The notes beneath the pieces were generated by a model that ran no database searches, was not told the origin of the DNA, and was given only the letters and a program-made list of their open reading frames with translations. Of a stretch of DNA of 64,000 nucleotides, positions 11,901 through 22,470 are shown one piece after another. The stretch lies in NCBI GenBank assembly GCA_021229015.1, contig CM037781.1:70020173-70084172 (forward strand), given 5' to 3'. The DNA is from Solen grandis (taxonomy: Eukaryota; Mollusca; Bivalvia; Adapedonta; Solenidae). The number at the start of each line of letters is the position of its first letter. Position 1 is the first letter of the stretch. The position numbers were made by a program, and so were the translations under genes.

Positions 11901-14518
11901 AGCAGGAAACACATTTGACAGTAATAATTATAAAATTATGAAAATATATATTTAATGCAAAGTAAGGTTAAGATGTTTTGTGATATGAATTTTTTTAATT
12001 TTCTTCAGGGTTATCTGGAACCAGTCCGCTCCAACACAGGACAAGCTATTGGGGAGCCAGTCAAATCCAACATGGCTGAATCCACCACCAGTGTGACCTC
12101 TATGACGTCAAGCATGGTTGCTATGGTAAACAATCTGACTCAGTCCGTCACCGAGGACATGACGGTTTCAGTTGGACTAGCCAGATCAACTGAAAATCAA
12201 GATTTAGACGAATTGAAAAATATCAGTGATGAACGTCGAGAGCTTCTTGCATCGCAACCAATTTATGAAGAAATCAACGGATACGGCCGGTTGGAAGGAG
12301 CCGCAGCTCCGATTGTACAAGATGTAAATGACGGCGAACTTGAAGAGGAGCAAGTGTATGGAGTAGGGGGCGACATTCCGAGCGGAAATTTAGAAAGTTT
12401 TCCAAATCAACCAATATCATCGGGGACAAATCTAAAGAGTCATGATTCGTTTTCCTCAGAGTCAGACCTCTCGTCTGCAAATAACAGTCTGTCCCGACCC
12501 AGACCTATACCCAGAAAACGTCCTCGTCAGGTTGGTTCCGGATTCGAACAGTATGTAGCAATGAATCGACCGAGTGTGGCAGTTTTTCTCAACGAAGAAC
12601 AGTTGCGGGAGATGTTGAGCAAGCTGACGGCAATGAACTTGCAAACGCTACGTGAGATTTACACGCAGCATGAGAAGTGTTTTACTAAAGAGAATCTGCA
12701 GATTGGAGCGGTGGGCCCCCTGAAGTGGCATGATTTCAACATCTACGGGAAACCCTTACATACGTCAGAGAAATGTGTCGTGTACAATGCGAAACTGAAG
12801 TCATCTACTTCACCTTGTCAACTGATGGTAAGGCCACATTCATGTTTTTAGCTCACCTGTGCACAAAGTGCTCAAGGTGAGCTATTGTGATCAGTCAATG
12901 TTCGTCCGTCAACATTTTCTTGTGTATGCTCTAACATCTTCATTTCTTAAACAATTTTCTTTTCAAACTTTATGACAATATTTATAGACTTTTATCGACT
13001 TCAATTATGGCTTATATCTTTCCTTTAGTTTGAATGATAAAAAAATGCCAGACATCACTTTGCTGAACCTCTGCATGGATTTTGTATTCAGTTTGACTTT
13101 ATGTAAAAAATGGCGTTGAAAAAAATATTTCTCAGGTGAGCGATTCAGGGCCATCTTGGCCCTCTTGTTTGTTTTGCACACCTCTTATCTCTCTGTTAAC
13201 CGTCCCTGGTAGCTGAATGGTTAGACTATCCCCAATATTCCCTGCCATTACATACCATAGTCCTAAAAACAGTACTTGTATAGCTTCCTTGCTTGGCACT
13301 CAGCATATAAGGCTAGTTCCAAGACTAGTTGGCCATGTGTCAGGATAATGTGACTGGATGTGATATCATGCCACGTGTCCTCGGCGCAATTTTGCAGTGT
13401 GGCAGCACTGTATGTATCTCAAGTAGACGTAGTCTCCAAAAGAAATGAAATAGTGTTGGTGGGACATTTAACCCAACAATCAAACATCAGTTTTCCAAGC
13501 TCAAAGTTGCTGGATAAATAAGTCATTATATTTATTCATTACTGGAAAAAAAATCTGTTTAATGATACTGCTTTCAACTGGAATAGTAGATGTTTCATTA
13601 ACCCCTGTAAAAAAAATCATCGGCAAAATTTTAATATTTCAATTTTTGTTTCAGCTTCTACATTCACGGCCTGAAATCACTGCAGCCAACCACCCCAGTC
13701 TCTTGAAGCCGACATGCATCTTCACCGACTCCGTACCTTTCTCGTATCTAACTGAGGATTTCATCCGAACAAGTCAAATTCTGGAAACCTGTGTGAACCA
13801 GGCAAACGCCAACCTTGCAAAATGTTACGTCGTCGTTGGATTGTTTGACATCACAGAAAGCTTGACCAATCATTTGAACTCATTGCAGACTGTGTGCGAG
13901 AACCAGAAAGATTTTCTCCGCAAAATCTTGTTTTTCATTCTTCAGTTGCTCAGTGCCATTTCTCACTGTTTGGAACAAGGCCATCCACTGGCCGAAACTG
14001 ATTTTCACGACCTGTATTTAATCTCCAATCCGTATTGTCTCGGTGAAACCGTGTCTTTCCTTCCGCAAGTTAGAGCACCAGAGGACCAGCAGATTGATTC
14101 TGTTTGTCTATTTTTAGAACGATTTCTTGAAGATATGTGTAATAAATGCGAAGCAAGTTCAGTTCTTGACGATGCAGCGTTTTTCACTTATACTGGAATA
14201 CAGAAAGTGGTTGACATGTTGCGGTCTGGAGCTGTTGAATGCTTACCCATTGTGCGTAGTTATACGGAATTTCTATTGTGGGGACCGGAAGAAACCGATC
14301 CGGAATTCAAAGACCATCGCCATAGCAACATTGAACCAAAACTCTCCATGTGGTTAGAGAAACAGCGATCAGACCTGATTCATGACTTTGCCAAACGAGT
14401 GCAGAGAGGGGCAAGATGCAATATTCGGGACTTTTACAAAATGAAGTTTCTGCTGAAAGCTAGCTCCGGAAGCCTTGCGGAGTGCATTCGGTGTCACACC
14501 GCTGCTTCTGACGCGTAA
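1264..14518 (+). CDS. PEAK1: PEAK1/PRAG1-family pseudokinase scaffold (5 coding exons)
   Basis: The coding parts are 1264-2943, 7450-7531, 10605-10801, 12009-12827 and 13655-14518. All junctions are GT-AG and the phases match (0, 1, 0, 0), giving 1213 residues ending in TAA. Residues about 1-560 are low-complexity, Ser/Lys/Pro-rich, with SH3-ligand-like runs near 217, 269 and 412. Tyr739 lies in QPIYEEI, like the Csk-SH2-binding EPIYA-type site of PRAG1. Residues about 849-880 form a helix preceding the pseudokinase, where the family has its split-helical dimerisation element. LLWGP (1133-1137) followed by a WLEKQRSDLIHDFAKR helix is the family's C-terminal signature. I see no canonical VAIK lysine, HRD or DFG, so it should be a catalytically dead scaffold for Src/Csk/Grb2-type adhesion signalling at the cytoskeleton. 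The assignment to the PEAK family is strong. PEAK1 versus PRAG1 cannot be decided, and invertebrates may have a single ancestor gene. Confidence 0.88.
2949..3195 (+). repeat. duplicated 41-42 bp segment just after exon 1
   Basis: The segment beginning gataatgaatcattcatcat occurs at about 2948-2988 and again at about 3151-3192. The duplication starts just inside the intron, after the donor GTAAGA, and does not copy the donor itself. Confidence 0.7.
3435..6960 (+). mobile_element. array of a TIR element with about 270-bp internal repeats
   Basis: Units begin GCTCGACTATTC (3435; variant at 4419) and end in its reverse complement GAATAGTCGAGC (about 6833; diverged at 4374 and 6946), followed by a TGTCCTCTGACAGCTCTTGT tail. 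Inside, a diverged unit of about 270 bp recurs about a dozen times, with the landmarks CCCCTTTTTAACTTAGAAAT, TTTTGCATGCAAG and TATATCTCAGTATCCAGGCA. No transposase frame is present. It is probably a non-autonomous DNA element that grew by internal tandem duplication and itself occurs two to three times head to tail. Confidence 0.7.
7138..7446 (+). repeat. 26-bp minisatellite
   Basis: The unit TTTGATATATGAATACGGAC plus TGTATG is repeated about ten times, with an interruption at about 7214-7262. It sits directly upstream of the 82-bp PEAK-like exon at 7450. Confidence 0.9.
7450..7531 (+). CDS. PEAK1: PEAK-like coding exon 2 (82 bp)
   Basis: This small exon was found by phase logic. Exon 1 ends in phase 0 and the third exon needs one carried base. 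The sequence after tttgatttttcag at 7449 reads LITDMSSNKAVSRRN and then ISIGDDNPFLS, and ends with one base (G) before GTGAAG. It contains an NPF tripeptide. It starts immediately after a 26-bp minisatellite (7138-7446), so the repeat reaches into the polypyrimidine/branch-point zone of its acceptor. Confidence 0.82.
7640..10296 (+). mobile_element. DNA element with ACACTCATGTATTGTGCGCA ends
   Basis: The left end near 7642 reads ACCGTTAACACTCATGTATT and continues GTGCGCA. The reverse complement lies at about 10265-10296 (AAATGCGCACAATACATGAG, TGTTTACGGTAG). A related fragment lies at about 17797-17890. No transposase was recognised. The middle is occupied by a second, TA-flanked element. Confidence 0.55.
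8027..9807 (+). mobile_element. pogo/Tigger-like non-autonomous element, TA-flanked
   Basis: The ends read TA|CAGTCCACATTGTA and, inverted, TA|CAGTCAACATCGTACATG, with TA on both sides. CAGT...ACTG termini and a TA target site are the usual signature of pogo-class Tc1/mariner elements. Subterminal copies of TGGTCGCTTAATG-like sequence recur at both ends. The interior (about 8800-9400) is GC-richer than its surroundings and is full of CGGAGGCG/CGCCTCCG inverted repeats. Only short frames occur inside (longest about 122 codons) and none looks like a transposase. Confidence 0.65.
10605..10801 (+). CDS. PEAK1: PEAK-like coding exon 3 (197 bp)
   Basis: The acceptor is tgcttcattgtcag at 10604 and the donor is GAG|GTGGGC at 10801/10802. 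It codes GGSTSSGSTSAGEKSDLSPR, then SVENLYEFITSEAPQPPVG and KKNFYDPVVEKTIALRPP. ENLYEF and NFYDPV are candidate phosphotyrosine sites. It enters with two bases of a split Gly codon and leaves in phase 0. Confidence 0.82.
11739..11870 (+). repeat. 56-bp tandem repeat, about 2.3 copies
   Basis: The unit starts TAACAAGCATCTGTTCTAAG at 11739, 11795 and 11851. It lies in the last-but-one PEAK-like intron. Confidence 0.9.
12009..12827 (+). CDS. PEAK1: PEAK-like coding exon 4 (pre-kinase helix, start of pseudokinase)
   Basis: The acceptor is ttttcttcag at 12008 and the donor is ATG|GTAAGG. The exon is 273 codons, phase 0 at both ends. It contains PIYEEI (Tyr739), a Ser-rich stretch, a basic-proline segment RPRPIPRKRPRQ, then FLNEEQLREMLSKLTAMNLQ, an amphipathic helix where the PEAK family has its N-terminal dimerisation helix. 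It ends within the first strands of the pseudokinase fold (KWHDFNIYGKPLHTSEKCVV). Confidence 0.88.
12846..13172 (-). mobile_element. dispersed element, GCTCACCT family (inverted copy)
   Basis: It reads AGCTCACCTGTGCACAAAGT at one end and AGGTGAGCGATTCAGGGCCA then TCTTGGCCCTCTTG at the other. The same ends recur at 32084-32410, 42551-43050 and 55814-57434. It starts only about 20 bases after the exon 4 donor. Confidence 0.65.
13199..13480 (+). mobile_element. SINE-like element, CTTGGCACTCAGCATATA family
   Basis: A tRNA-like head (GGTAGCTGAATGGTTAGACT) is followed by a body with CTTGGCACTCAGCATATAAG, TTGGCCATGTGTCAGGATAA and TAGTCTCC. The body matches the copies at 24676-24890 and, inverted, 41340-41545. 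Confidence 0.65.
13655..14518 (+). CDS. PEAK1: PEAK-like coding exon 5 (pseudokinase C-lobe and C-terminal helices)
   Basis: The acceptor is tttttgtttcag at 13654 and the stop TAA is at 14516-14518. It codes 287 residues. The place of the catalytic loop reads QGHPLAETDFHDLYLI, without HRD. No DFG follows. The end carries EFLLWGPEE and then WLEKQRSDLIHDFAKRVQRG, matching the PEAK-family C-terminus as I know it (LLWGP followed by a long helix). The frame is cleanly terminated, so the gene is complete at its 3' end. Confidence 0.9.
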   Translation, partial: LLHSRPEITAANHPSLLKPTCIFTDSVPFSYLTEDFIRTSQILETCVNQANANLAKCYVVVGLFDITESLTNHLNSLQTVCENQKDFLRKILFFILQLLSAISHCLEQGHPLAETDFHDLYLISNPYCLGETVSFLPQVRAPEDQQIDSVCLFLERFLEDMCNKCEASSVLDDAAFFTYTGIQKVVDMLRSGAVECLPIVRSYTEFLLWGPEETDPEFKDHRHSNIEPKLSMWLEKQRSDLIHDFAKRVQRGARCNIRDFYKMKFLLKASSGSLAECIRCHTAASDA

Positions 14519-14644
14519 CTGTGTTAATGTATGTGTGTTCTGTACGTATTATGTGTCTATTTTAACCTGTGCTATGCTTTCAGTCAGAGAAACAAGTGGA
14601 GGAAGAAGTATGAATGGTATTCATAAAATTAGCAAGATATAAGA

Positions 14645-14650
14645 AATAAA
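14645..14650 (+). promoter_or_regulatory. candidate poly(A) signal AATAAA
   Basis: This is the first canonical hexamer after the PEAK-like stop codon, about 130 bases downstream. Its use cannot be shown without cDNA. Confidence 0.35.
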
Positions 14651-14809
14651 AATAAGACGAACAGGGGTAACCTTATTCTTCTTTTTTATGTAGTAACATT
14701 TGCAATAGTTCTGTAAAAAGCATATTACTGTTATGGGGCATGTTCTTATTCTGACCACTGAAATAGATGCACAGTCCATATGACCACTTCAGCAAGCAAA
14801 ATTCTTGCA

Positions 14810-14911
14810 GATTGTAGGCCCTTGAGTGGATGAAGACCAGTAAGGATCTGAAAGCTGGCTGATTGTAGGCCCTTGAGTGGATGAAGACCAGTAAGGATCT
14901 GAAAGCTGGCT
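14810..14911 (+). repeat. perfect 51-bp direct duplication
   Basis: 14810-14860 and 14861-14911 are the same sequence (GATTGTAGGCCCTTGAGTGG...), with no mismatch seen. It lies in the presumed 3'UTR or flank of the PEAK-like gene, so it is recent. Confidence 0.95.
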
Positions 14912-15673
14912 GCCTTTTAACATTAGTGGTGACCTTGTGCAGTGGTTTTCAAAACATTTCAGCACAATTATTAATATTCATTTTGTAATAGTTAAAAAAG
15001 TGAAGAAGAAAAACCTAATTTTTACATCTATGCAGGTCATGTTGATTTGTTAACAGATGACATACTGTTTTTTGTATTCATTATTTTGGTGGTATGCCCA
15101 TACTTAGTTAAGCTTGTATAGTCTAAATTTCAGAAACTTTATGAACCAGAGTCATAAAAATGTATAAGAATGTTCTATATCATGGGACATTGTGAATACA
15201 AGGTTTTGTTTTGAAATTCTTTAAGTCATTGCAGAGTTATGCCCCCTGATATAGTGAAAATGGTGCAAAGTTGTGACATCTAGTGGACGTCTTGTGGACA
15301 TTTTTTTCTTTATGATCCAAATAATACTTAAACATTTAAAAAATATTTTATCAGAATTTTTACAATAAACCTGAAGAGTTTTAGATTAAATGGCATTTTA
15401 ATTTTTATCTTTAATAATTTTTGAGCATTTTTATCTTTAATAATTTTTGAGCATGTTAGATAAATATAAGCTTTAAGCTAATTTTATGATAGTAAAAAAT
15501 TGGAATAAATAGGCATGCATTTTTTTACGTTCTATTTTTATTTTATTATAATTTATCACAATTAGAAAATGTGTTGTTGTTTTTTTCTTAATAAAGCAGG
15601 GGTATAAATGTTTTCACAAGATGAAATTGACATAATTGCAACATAAAACCAGAATCATTGGGCATTCTCCTTC

Positions 15674-15713
15674 TTTATCTATCTGTCTATCTATCGATCT
15701 ATCTATCTATCTA
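15674..15713 (+). repeat. TCTA microsatellite
   Basis: About ten TCTA/TCTG/TCGA tetranucleotides in a row. Confidence 0.9.
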
Positions 15714-16169
15714 ATTATTTAACATTTTGTAGAATGTCTATGTTTACTTTTAAAATGTGCTTTATTCTTTAGAATTATTTCATATTGTTACACTTACATT
15801 TATATTTGTCATTAGGCTTTAAGTTTGACTTTTTAATCCACTTGTCTTTTACAAATAACGGTTTCATAATTACTTAACAACAAACAAATACCAGATTGTA
15901 CATATGAAATGAATCTCCAGATGCAGATGTTTTGTTTTCATTCCTCACTTTACTCTGTAAAGTTTGTTCCTTATGGAATCATCCTTCCATTCTGTGCCTC
16001 CAGTTTTGTAACCAGGTTTCTTTCCAACCCAATCATCCACATATCACTCAGTGATTTCTTACATTTGTACTCATGTAACTATTACTATCTACTTCAGGAA
16101 TATTTATGTACAAATGAGTGACTTGATGAATACTAGCATTAATTTACTGAACTTTAAAGGATTTATGAA

Positions 16170-16525
16170 ATTTTCCTTGCACTGTAGAACCTCAGCTACT
16201 AAGCTGTATGTCTAAACAGAGAAGACCTTGATCAGAAAGCTTCCTGTGACCCTGATCAGACAGATTCCTGGGACCCTGATCAGACAGCTTCCTGTGACCC
16301 TGATCAGAAAGCTTCCTGGGACCCTGATCAGAAAGCTTCCTGGGACCCTGATCAGAAAGCTTCCTGGGACCCTGATCAGAAAGCTTCCTGGATCCCTGAT
16401 CAGACAGCTTCTTGCGACCCTGATCAGAAAACTTCCTGTGACCCTGACCTCACAGCTTCAAGAAGCTGTCTGATCTGCGTCTGCTTTGGTTGCCATGGTG
16501 TCAAGTTGCATCTTAAGGAGGCCCA
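16170..16525 (+). mobile_element. CATGAATATTCATG-family MITE with internal 24-bp minisatellite
   Basis: The flanks match the MITE (TGTAGAACCTCAGCTACTAA, GCAGAGAAGACC-like sequence before; GATCTGCGTCTGCTTTGGTTG and CATGGTGTCAAGTTGC after). Between them, GACCCTGATCAGAAAGCTTC plus CTGG is repeated about ten times (16222-16462). The unit is the element's own GACCCTGATCAGACAGCTCC segment. Confidence 0.75.
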
Positions 16526-17129
16526 GGGTTAAAATATTGTATAGATCACACCTGTGGTTGTTATGTTGTCTTCATGTGTTTATTTTGTTTGCTCTTCCAT
16601 GGATTAATCCAGTGTCTTTGTGCAATAACTCATATTTTATGTTTTTAATCATGTAACTTTAGATTGTAGAATATACTTACATTTCATTTGGGGGATTTTT
16701 ATTTTATCACTTTTCTTCTTCCCAAAATGCCATTATGTTTTGTATTCTAAGACACATTCTGTTGTAAAATTTGTTTTCATGTTTTTGTGCACCTATAAGG
16801 CTAAATAGGGCCATGACTGAGTCTTATAACTAAAGATCCAGCTGTAAATTCTGATGGTTCTTCTATATTTAAAATTAATTTGGACTCCCCGTGCTCAAAG
16901 TGATCATAATCAAAAGGAAAGTACTAATTTGGTTCCAGTTTTTTTACAGTATTGGATAAATGAAATGTTAAATTGCCCCTGGGGCTTTGTAATTATCACT
17001 TCTTAAGTTCTTACTTATCCACTCTTAAACACTGGTTCAGATTTTAAGCACATACTGCATTTTGGATATTGATTGATTCAAGAATTAAACTGAAAGTTTT
17101 TTGGGTTTTTTTGTTAGTGATGCCTTTAT

Positions 17130-17373
17130 GCAAACACCATACCTGGAATGGTTGTCTGATTTTTCTCTATATAAACACAGTACCTGGAATGGTTGCCTGA
17201 TTTTTCTCTATATAAACACAGTACCTGGAATGGTTGTCTGATTTTTCTCTATATTAACACCATACGTTGAATGTTTGCCTGATTTAATTCTATATAAACA
17301 CTGTACCTGGAATGGTTGCCTGTTTTTGCTTTTTATAAACACAGTGCCTGGAATGGTTGCCTGATTTTTCATT
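17130..17373 (+). repeat. about 41-bp tandem repeat
   Basis: The unit AAACACAGTACCTGGAATGG plus TTGCCTGATTTTTCTCTATAT is repeated five to six times with point differences. Confidence 0.9.
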
Positions 17374-17609
17374 ACAGATGGGGGGAGGGGGGGGGAGGTC
17401 TCTATTTATTGAAGGGTTATAGGGCTATTACAACTCATTTCCATCTCAAGTTGATCAGGAAGACAGTCTATATAGAGATCTGTATTTCATATTGAAATGT
17501 TTAAATACATCTGTATACATGTATAACATTTTTTAAGACACGTTGGCCGATTGTTTTAAGCGTCTGATGCTGCAAGCTTTAAACACCTCATGGAGACTGA
17601 CTACTCATA

Positions 17610-17775
17610 TTTACATATCACTATGCTAAGGAAGTAGTGAAAAATAACGTATTACTCTGCTAAGAAAGTAGTGCAAAATTACGTATTACTCTGCTAAGAA
17701 AGTAGTGCAAAATTACGTATTACTCTGCTAAGAAAGTAGTGCAAAATTACATATTACTCTGCTAAGAAAACCGTG
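17610..17775 (+). repeat. about 35-bp tandem repeat
   Basis: The unit ATTACTCTGCTAAGAAAGTA plus GTGCAAAATTACGT is repeated four to five times. Confidence 0.9.
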
Positions 17776-18042
17776 GATTTCATAAGCTGTAAACACCCAT
17801 GTATAGTGCACACTTGTTTAGTGCACAATCCTAGTTTAAAGTTCAAACTCTAGGAAAAGTCATTTTCACTTCTAGAGTGTGCCTCTAGTCTTATATTAAT
17901 TGTCTATGTCTTGTAGGCTTTCATTTATTTTGTGTTTCAATTCAAATTTTATTTATTGTTGGAAACTTATTTACATAACAGAAAACATTAGCTATAAATA
18001 GCTATTTACCAACAGTTTAGAATGCTTGCTTCTCATTCCTTT

Positions 18043-18520
18043 ACTTCATGAATATTCATGTAAGATATTGTCTTAATGAATATTCATGTACAGATATTGT
18101 CTTAATGAATATTCATGTACAGATATTGTCTTATGATATTCATGTACAGATATTGTCTTAATGAATTTCATGTACAGATATTGTCTTAATGAATATTCAT
18201 GTAAGATATTGTCTTAATGAATATTCATGTACAGATATTGTCTTAATAAATATTCATGTAAAGATATTGTCTTAATGAATATTTATGTACAGATATTGTC
18301 TTAATGAATATTCATGTACAGATATTGTCTTAATGAATATTCATGTACAGATATTGTCTTAATGAATATTCATGTAAAGATATTGTCTTAATGAATATTC
18401 ATGTACAGATATTGTCTTAATGAATATTTATTTACAGAAATTTAAATGGCATGTGAAACTATGGATTTTTCTTTGCGTGCAGGATGTTTATAATCTGAGC
18501 TACAATACATGATCACTATA
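18043..18520 (+). mobile_element. CATGAATATTCATG-family MITE with internal 29-bp minisatellite
   Basis: It begins CCTTTACTTCATGAATATTC. ATGAATATTCATGTACAGAT plus ATTGTCTTA is then repeated about 13 times to about 18435, and the normal element body resumes (TTTAAATGGCATGTGAAACT, TTTTTCTTTGCGTGCAGG, AATCTGAGCTACAATAC). Confidence 0.8.
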
Positions 18521-20930
18521 TAGACTTTGTGAATTTAGGTCAAATAGGATAATGCGCTGGATACCTATGATCCTTCTATCATTCTACCAGAATATGTCCT
18601 GATAGTTTTCTGCATTTCTTTGCTATATTCAATCCAGTATGCATTTAACCCACATTTTGCTGTTTTGGCAGAATTACGGCCCTTGAATTGAGACAATTTC
18701 TGTTACAGAATTTATCAAGGGGTGCAACTAATATTTTATATTGACTTGTTAGGTTTCATTTGAACTCTGATGATAGGTAGTCAGTGACTGACTTGGTTTA
18801 CTCAAAAGAATAAAATTGTTTGTGATATTGTTATGTAGCAGTTGATCTAGCTAAAGGCAAGGCTTACATTTTCATCGATGATATTAGAGAGAAGCTATAT
18901 GTAATTTTTTATTTTGTTTTCTTTATTTTCACATTCAAGTGATATATTCTGTTTTATGTTTAGTTTTTCTTATATCAGAGTTTTTTAAGACTCCATATTG
19001 AGACTTTGTACATTTTTCTTTTAATCAGTTTTTCTTCAGTTTTATTTTTATTTATCTGGAATAACCATGTATCTATACAAGTCTAATCAGTATTTATTTT
19101 TGTTTAGTTTTACCTTATTTTTACTTCAATTCCTTCCATGCGTCCTTCATATTTTGTTTAAGAAAAGACGGAGCTTTATTTTTTATTTACACAAGTTTTT
19201 TCTTGTGAATTGGTATTTATTAAGAAGTTTTACTCATCAATAAATTTCTGTCAATTTTTTTCTCTTCCAATACTTTTAATTGTACCAACAATAACCTGGT
19301 AATGTGAAATTGACCACATGACTTTGACAATGTGACCTTGACCATGTCATCTTTAATAATAATCTTTATTATAGCATTTGATATACAATATTGTGTGATT
19401 TACCTGTCATATAATTTAGTCAAGTTGCTATGGAAACACCATTTTAATCATTTTATTTTTATATATACATGTATTACCATAAAGTCTCTATTTTTCTTTC
19501 ATTTGTAATTTTGATGACAGGACTTGAAATGTACTTGGGCATTATTAGTGAAAAATTAATCCTCGTGGAAAAATAATGTTTTTACGACACTCAGAGACTT
19601 GTTTACATTTGCACCGTCCATATTATGAATTAATATTGTACGATGTGTTGGCACTTAGTGACTGGTACTGGAGACCACAGCCTCTCCGTTAATAAGTCAT
19701 ACAGCGAGGTACAGCTGATAACAACAGTTGGTGTATCAAGGGCTTATCCTAGTTTCACTCTCACCCCTTGATATGAGGTCTTTGGTCCTACACAACGTAC
19801 CCTTTGTATATGAAATAATCAACTTTAAAATAATTCATTATACCCCCAGATATGAAGTCACGTCCGTCGGTCAGTCTGTCTATAGACAAGATTTGTCCGC
19901 CCTATTTCTCAGCTGCCTTTTTTCGCCCTGGCCCCTATTTCTTGGCTACCTTTGGTCAGATTTTTATGAAACTTTACAAGACTGATAAATACCAAGCCTA
20001 ATTTTTGGCACATCATGATTTGCTTGATTTTGAATGATTTTTTGGCACTTTGTTATATTTTTCAAAACTGTCTGACATAGTAACATTAAATTTGAAAAAG
20101 CAGTATCTGGGGGTATTCATCATCTTCAATGATAATTCTTGTGTTTATTGACATTAAATTTTGCTGATTATGCTTTCAAGGGAATATCATTGGTACATTT
20201 ATTTGTGGATTTATTTTCTAAAATTACTGAAGTATGTTATGTTATTAAGAATTACTTTTTTGAGTACTAATACATGTGAATAAATCCCTCCACGAAACCC
20301 ACAAAAATGAATGTCCCACAAATATTAATGATATCACAATAGTGCCCTGGGTTTTTTCTAAACTTGTATATACTTGGAGGGAGCAGTAATGCTGTGTTAA
20401 CTCAAACAAAGCAGCCTTTGAGATGAGGAGACACATAAAATTGTTGTGGAACAAGGGTTTGTTAGGGCCTATCAGCAGTGAGAAGATACATGAAGAGCTG
20501 TCATGATTTACAGAACTTGTAATAGGTTATGCACTGTAATATACCAAAATGATCCCATTCAAATATTATACAGAAGTTGAGACTGTTTAGAAGAAACAGA
20601 TGTTTGGTATATATAAAGGGAAGGAACTCTATAGGTGCCAAGTACATCCTCCATGCAGTGCTTTTGCTGGAGTTGTCTCCCTTCCATATTTACAACAAAA
20701 ATAAATAAATAAATAAATGTAGAAGTTGTTTACAGGGTTTTGGTATATTTTTTTGAGACAATTCTGTAGTTGCTGCATACATCCTATATGATATGCAGTA
20801 GTGTTGCCGGATTTGTCTCCCCTTAGTATATGCCAAAACAGTGCTGAAGTTGAGAAAACATGACATTTCTACCTATACATTTATGCAGTTGAGTGCAGTC
20901 ATTGGTTACTGAGGATGTGTAATACATCTG
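18520..20930. other. non-coding AT-rich stretch
   Basis: No exon, complete element or array can be supported. A short palindromic fragment with CACTCTCACCCCTTGA (about 19755) resembles one at about 10862-10920. Confidence 0.4.
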
Positions 20931-21171
20931 AACCCTTTACCTCATGAATATTCATGTTCACATTTTTGACTTCATGAATATTAATTGACTGAACTTTGTA
21001 TGGTATATGAAACTATAGATTTTTTTTATTTGCTGCGGAGACTGTAGAATCTGAGCTACAATATTGAATAAGCAAACAAAGCAAACCCCAATCAGTCCCA
21101 ATCCAGCAGTCTGGTCTGGGTTTGCTCTGTTTGCCACGGCGTCAAAATGTGTCTGCATGAGGTAGAGGGTA
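20931..21171 (+). mobile_element. CATGAATATTCATG-family MITE (near-complete copy)
   Basis: The order is AACCCTTTACCTCATGAATA, CTGAACTTTGTATGGTATAT, GACTGTAGAATCTGAGCTAC, AATAAGCAAACAAAGC, CAGTCTGGTCTGGGTTTGCTC and GGCGTCAAAATGTGTCTGCA. The terminal AACCCTTTACCTCAT is imperfectly inverted at the end (ATGAGGTAGAGGGT). About 240 bp, no coding capacity. Confidence 0.7.
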
Positions 21172-21366
21172 TCAATACATCCATCATTAAATTGTGATCA
21201 TGGTCCATCAAGTGATCAATGGTTCTTTAGAGTGAATGCAAGCCTCTATAGATTTAGAGCAAAAGAGCCTATATCTCAAAGTCAGTGAATGCTTGCATCT
21301 ACACTGATGTCTTTTTAAGCATTTGAAGAACCATGATTATAATTTAATGATGAAGGGATTACCTTA
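21172..21366 (+). mobile_element. about 195-bp palindromic MITE (GGTAATCCATC family)
   Basis: The left arm ATCCATCATTAAATTGTGAT continues CATGGTCCATCAAGTGATCA. The right arm is inverted: ACCATGATTATAATTTAATG then ATGAAGGGATTACCTTAA. It abuts the preceding MITE. Other copies are at 21951-22135, 37547-37743 and 52977-53176. Confidence 0.75.
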
Positions 21367-21950
21367 AGATTATACTCAATTTGAAAATCTGTATCCAAAT
21401 ATTCTCTATTTTATTTTACACCTATAGAGTGTTGGCATGCTCTTACATAAAACTGTATTTGATTTCATCATACTGGAACTAGTGTTAAATCATACATTTT
21501 TGTCAGGCACTAAATTTCGTTGATTTCGTGTAGGGTTTTATAAATCATAAACCATAGGAAAATCCTTCATTTTATTGATACTGAGTTTTCTAGAACACAA
21601 ATTCCCGAATAAATGTGCCCACTAAGTCCTCCTTTGTACCTAATCAGAAAAATTTAATTTCAAAGGAATAAAAATAAATTGATGTAACAGCAGTTTGCTG
21701 ATATGGAATTTCAGATTTTTGATTTCAGGAACATTTAAGCTGTATCATGAAAGGTCCGGTGTTCCTGAAAATACTAAAATATAGTCTTGAGCTAAAATTT
21801 GAGCATCATACTCAAATCTCTGTTGAAACTAATGGATATAGCGAGGACTCAGCGCAAAACGGTCATAACTTATATGTATCAAAGAACAAGTTATGATTGT
21901 TTTGCGCTGTGCCCTCGAAATTTAATTTAGTGTCTTGAGCATGAAAAATC

Positions 21951-22135
21951 TTAAGGTATTCCATCAATCATTAAATTACAATCATAGTCCTTCAAATGCT
22001 TAAAAAAGACTTCATTCAAGCATCCATTGACTTAGAGTTTTAGGCTCAATGTCTATAAAGGCTTGGATTGACTATAAAATTCCATGATCACTTGATGAAC
22101 CAGGATCACAATTAATGATGGATGGATTACCTTAC
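21951..22135 (-). mobile_element. palindromic MITE (GGTAATCCATC family)
   Basis: It starts TTAAGGTATTCCATCAATCA and ends AATGATGGATGGATTACCTTA. Terminal arms of about 50-60 bases are inverted repeats of each other. Confidence 0.75.
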
Positions 22136-22470
22136 GAGCCACAGGGCCAGATATTTACATTACAAAAGTCGTCATACAGCTTAATTTTTCAGGGTCTTGC
22201 ATTTAATTTTTCTTTGTTTTCATATGTATACATATATCTGATTAATGTATTAACATCAATATTTGTTTGTGTAATTTTTAATTTACTAATTACCTATTCT
22301 GTTTTAAATTATTTAATATCTTTTAGTCTCTATTCAACCAAAGTAACATAGAAACTATGAGTAGATAATTTTTTTAGTTCAAGATGCCGGAGTGAAAAAT
22401 CTGAGGTTTCACTTACAAATATAAGATATCCCCTTCTACCAAATCTGAGATATGTTCCATTTATAAATGC
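22136..22470. other. AT-rich spacer
   Basis: Nothing recognisable apart from the edge of the following 24-bp array. Confidence 0.4.

Larger units (their letters stand above)
14519..16200 (+). other. probable 3'UTR and downstream flank of the PEAK-like gene
   Basis: This is AT-rich, non-coding sequence. AATAAA occurs at 14645-14650, with further AATAAA/AATAAAG signals near 15363 and 15590, so several poly(A) sites are possible. It also holds a perfect 51-bp tandem duplication (14810-14911) and a TCTA microsatellite. No gene is visible. Confidence 0.4.

Noticed and set aside
16228..16473. Frame with repeating LIRKLPGT peptide
   Set aside because: Minisatellite of 24-bp units inside a MITE.
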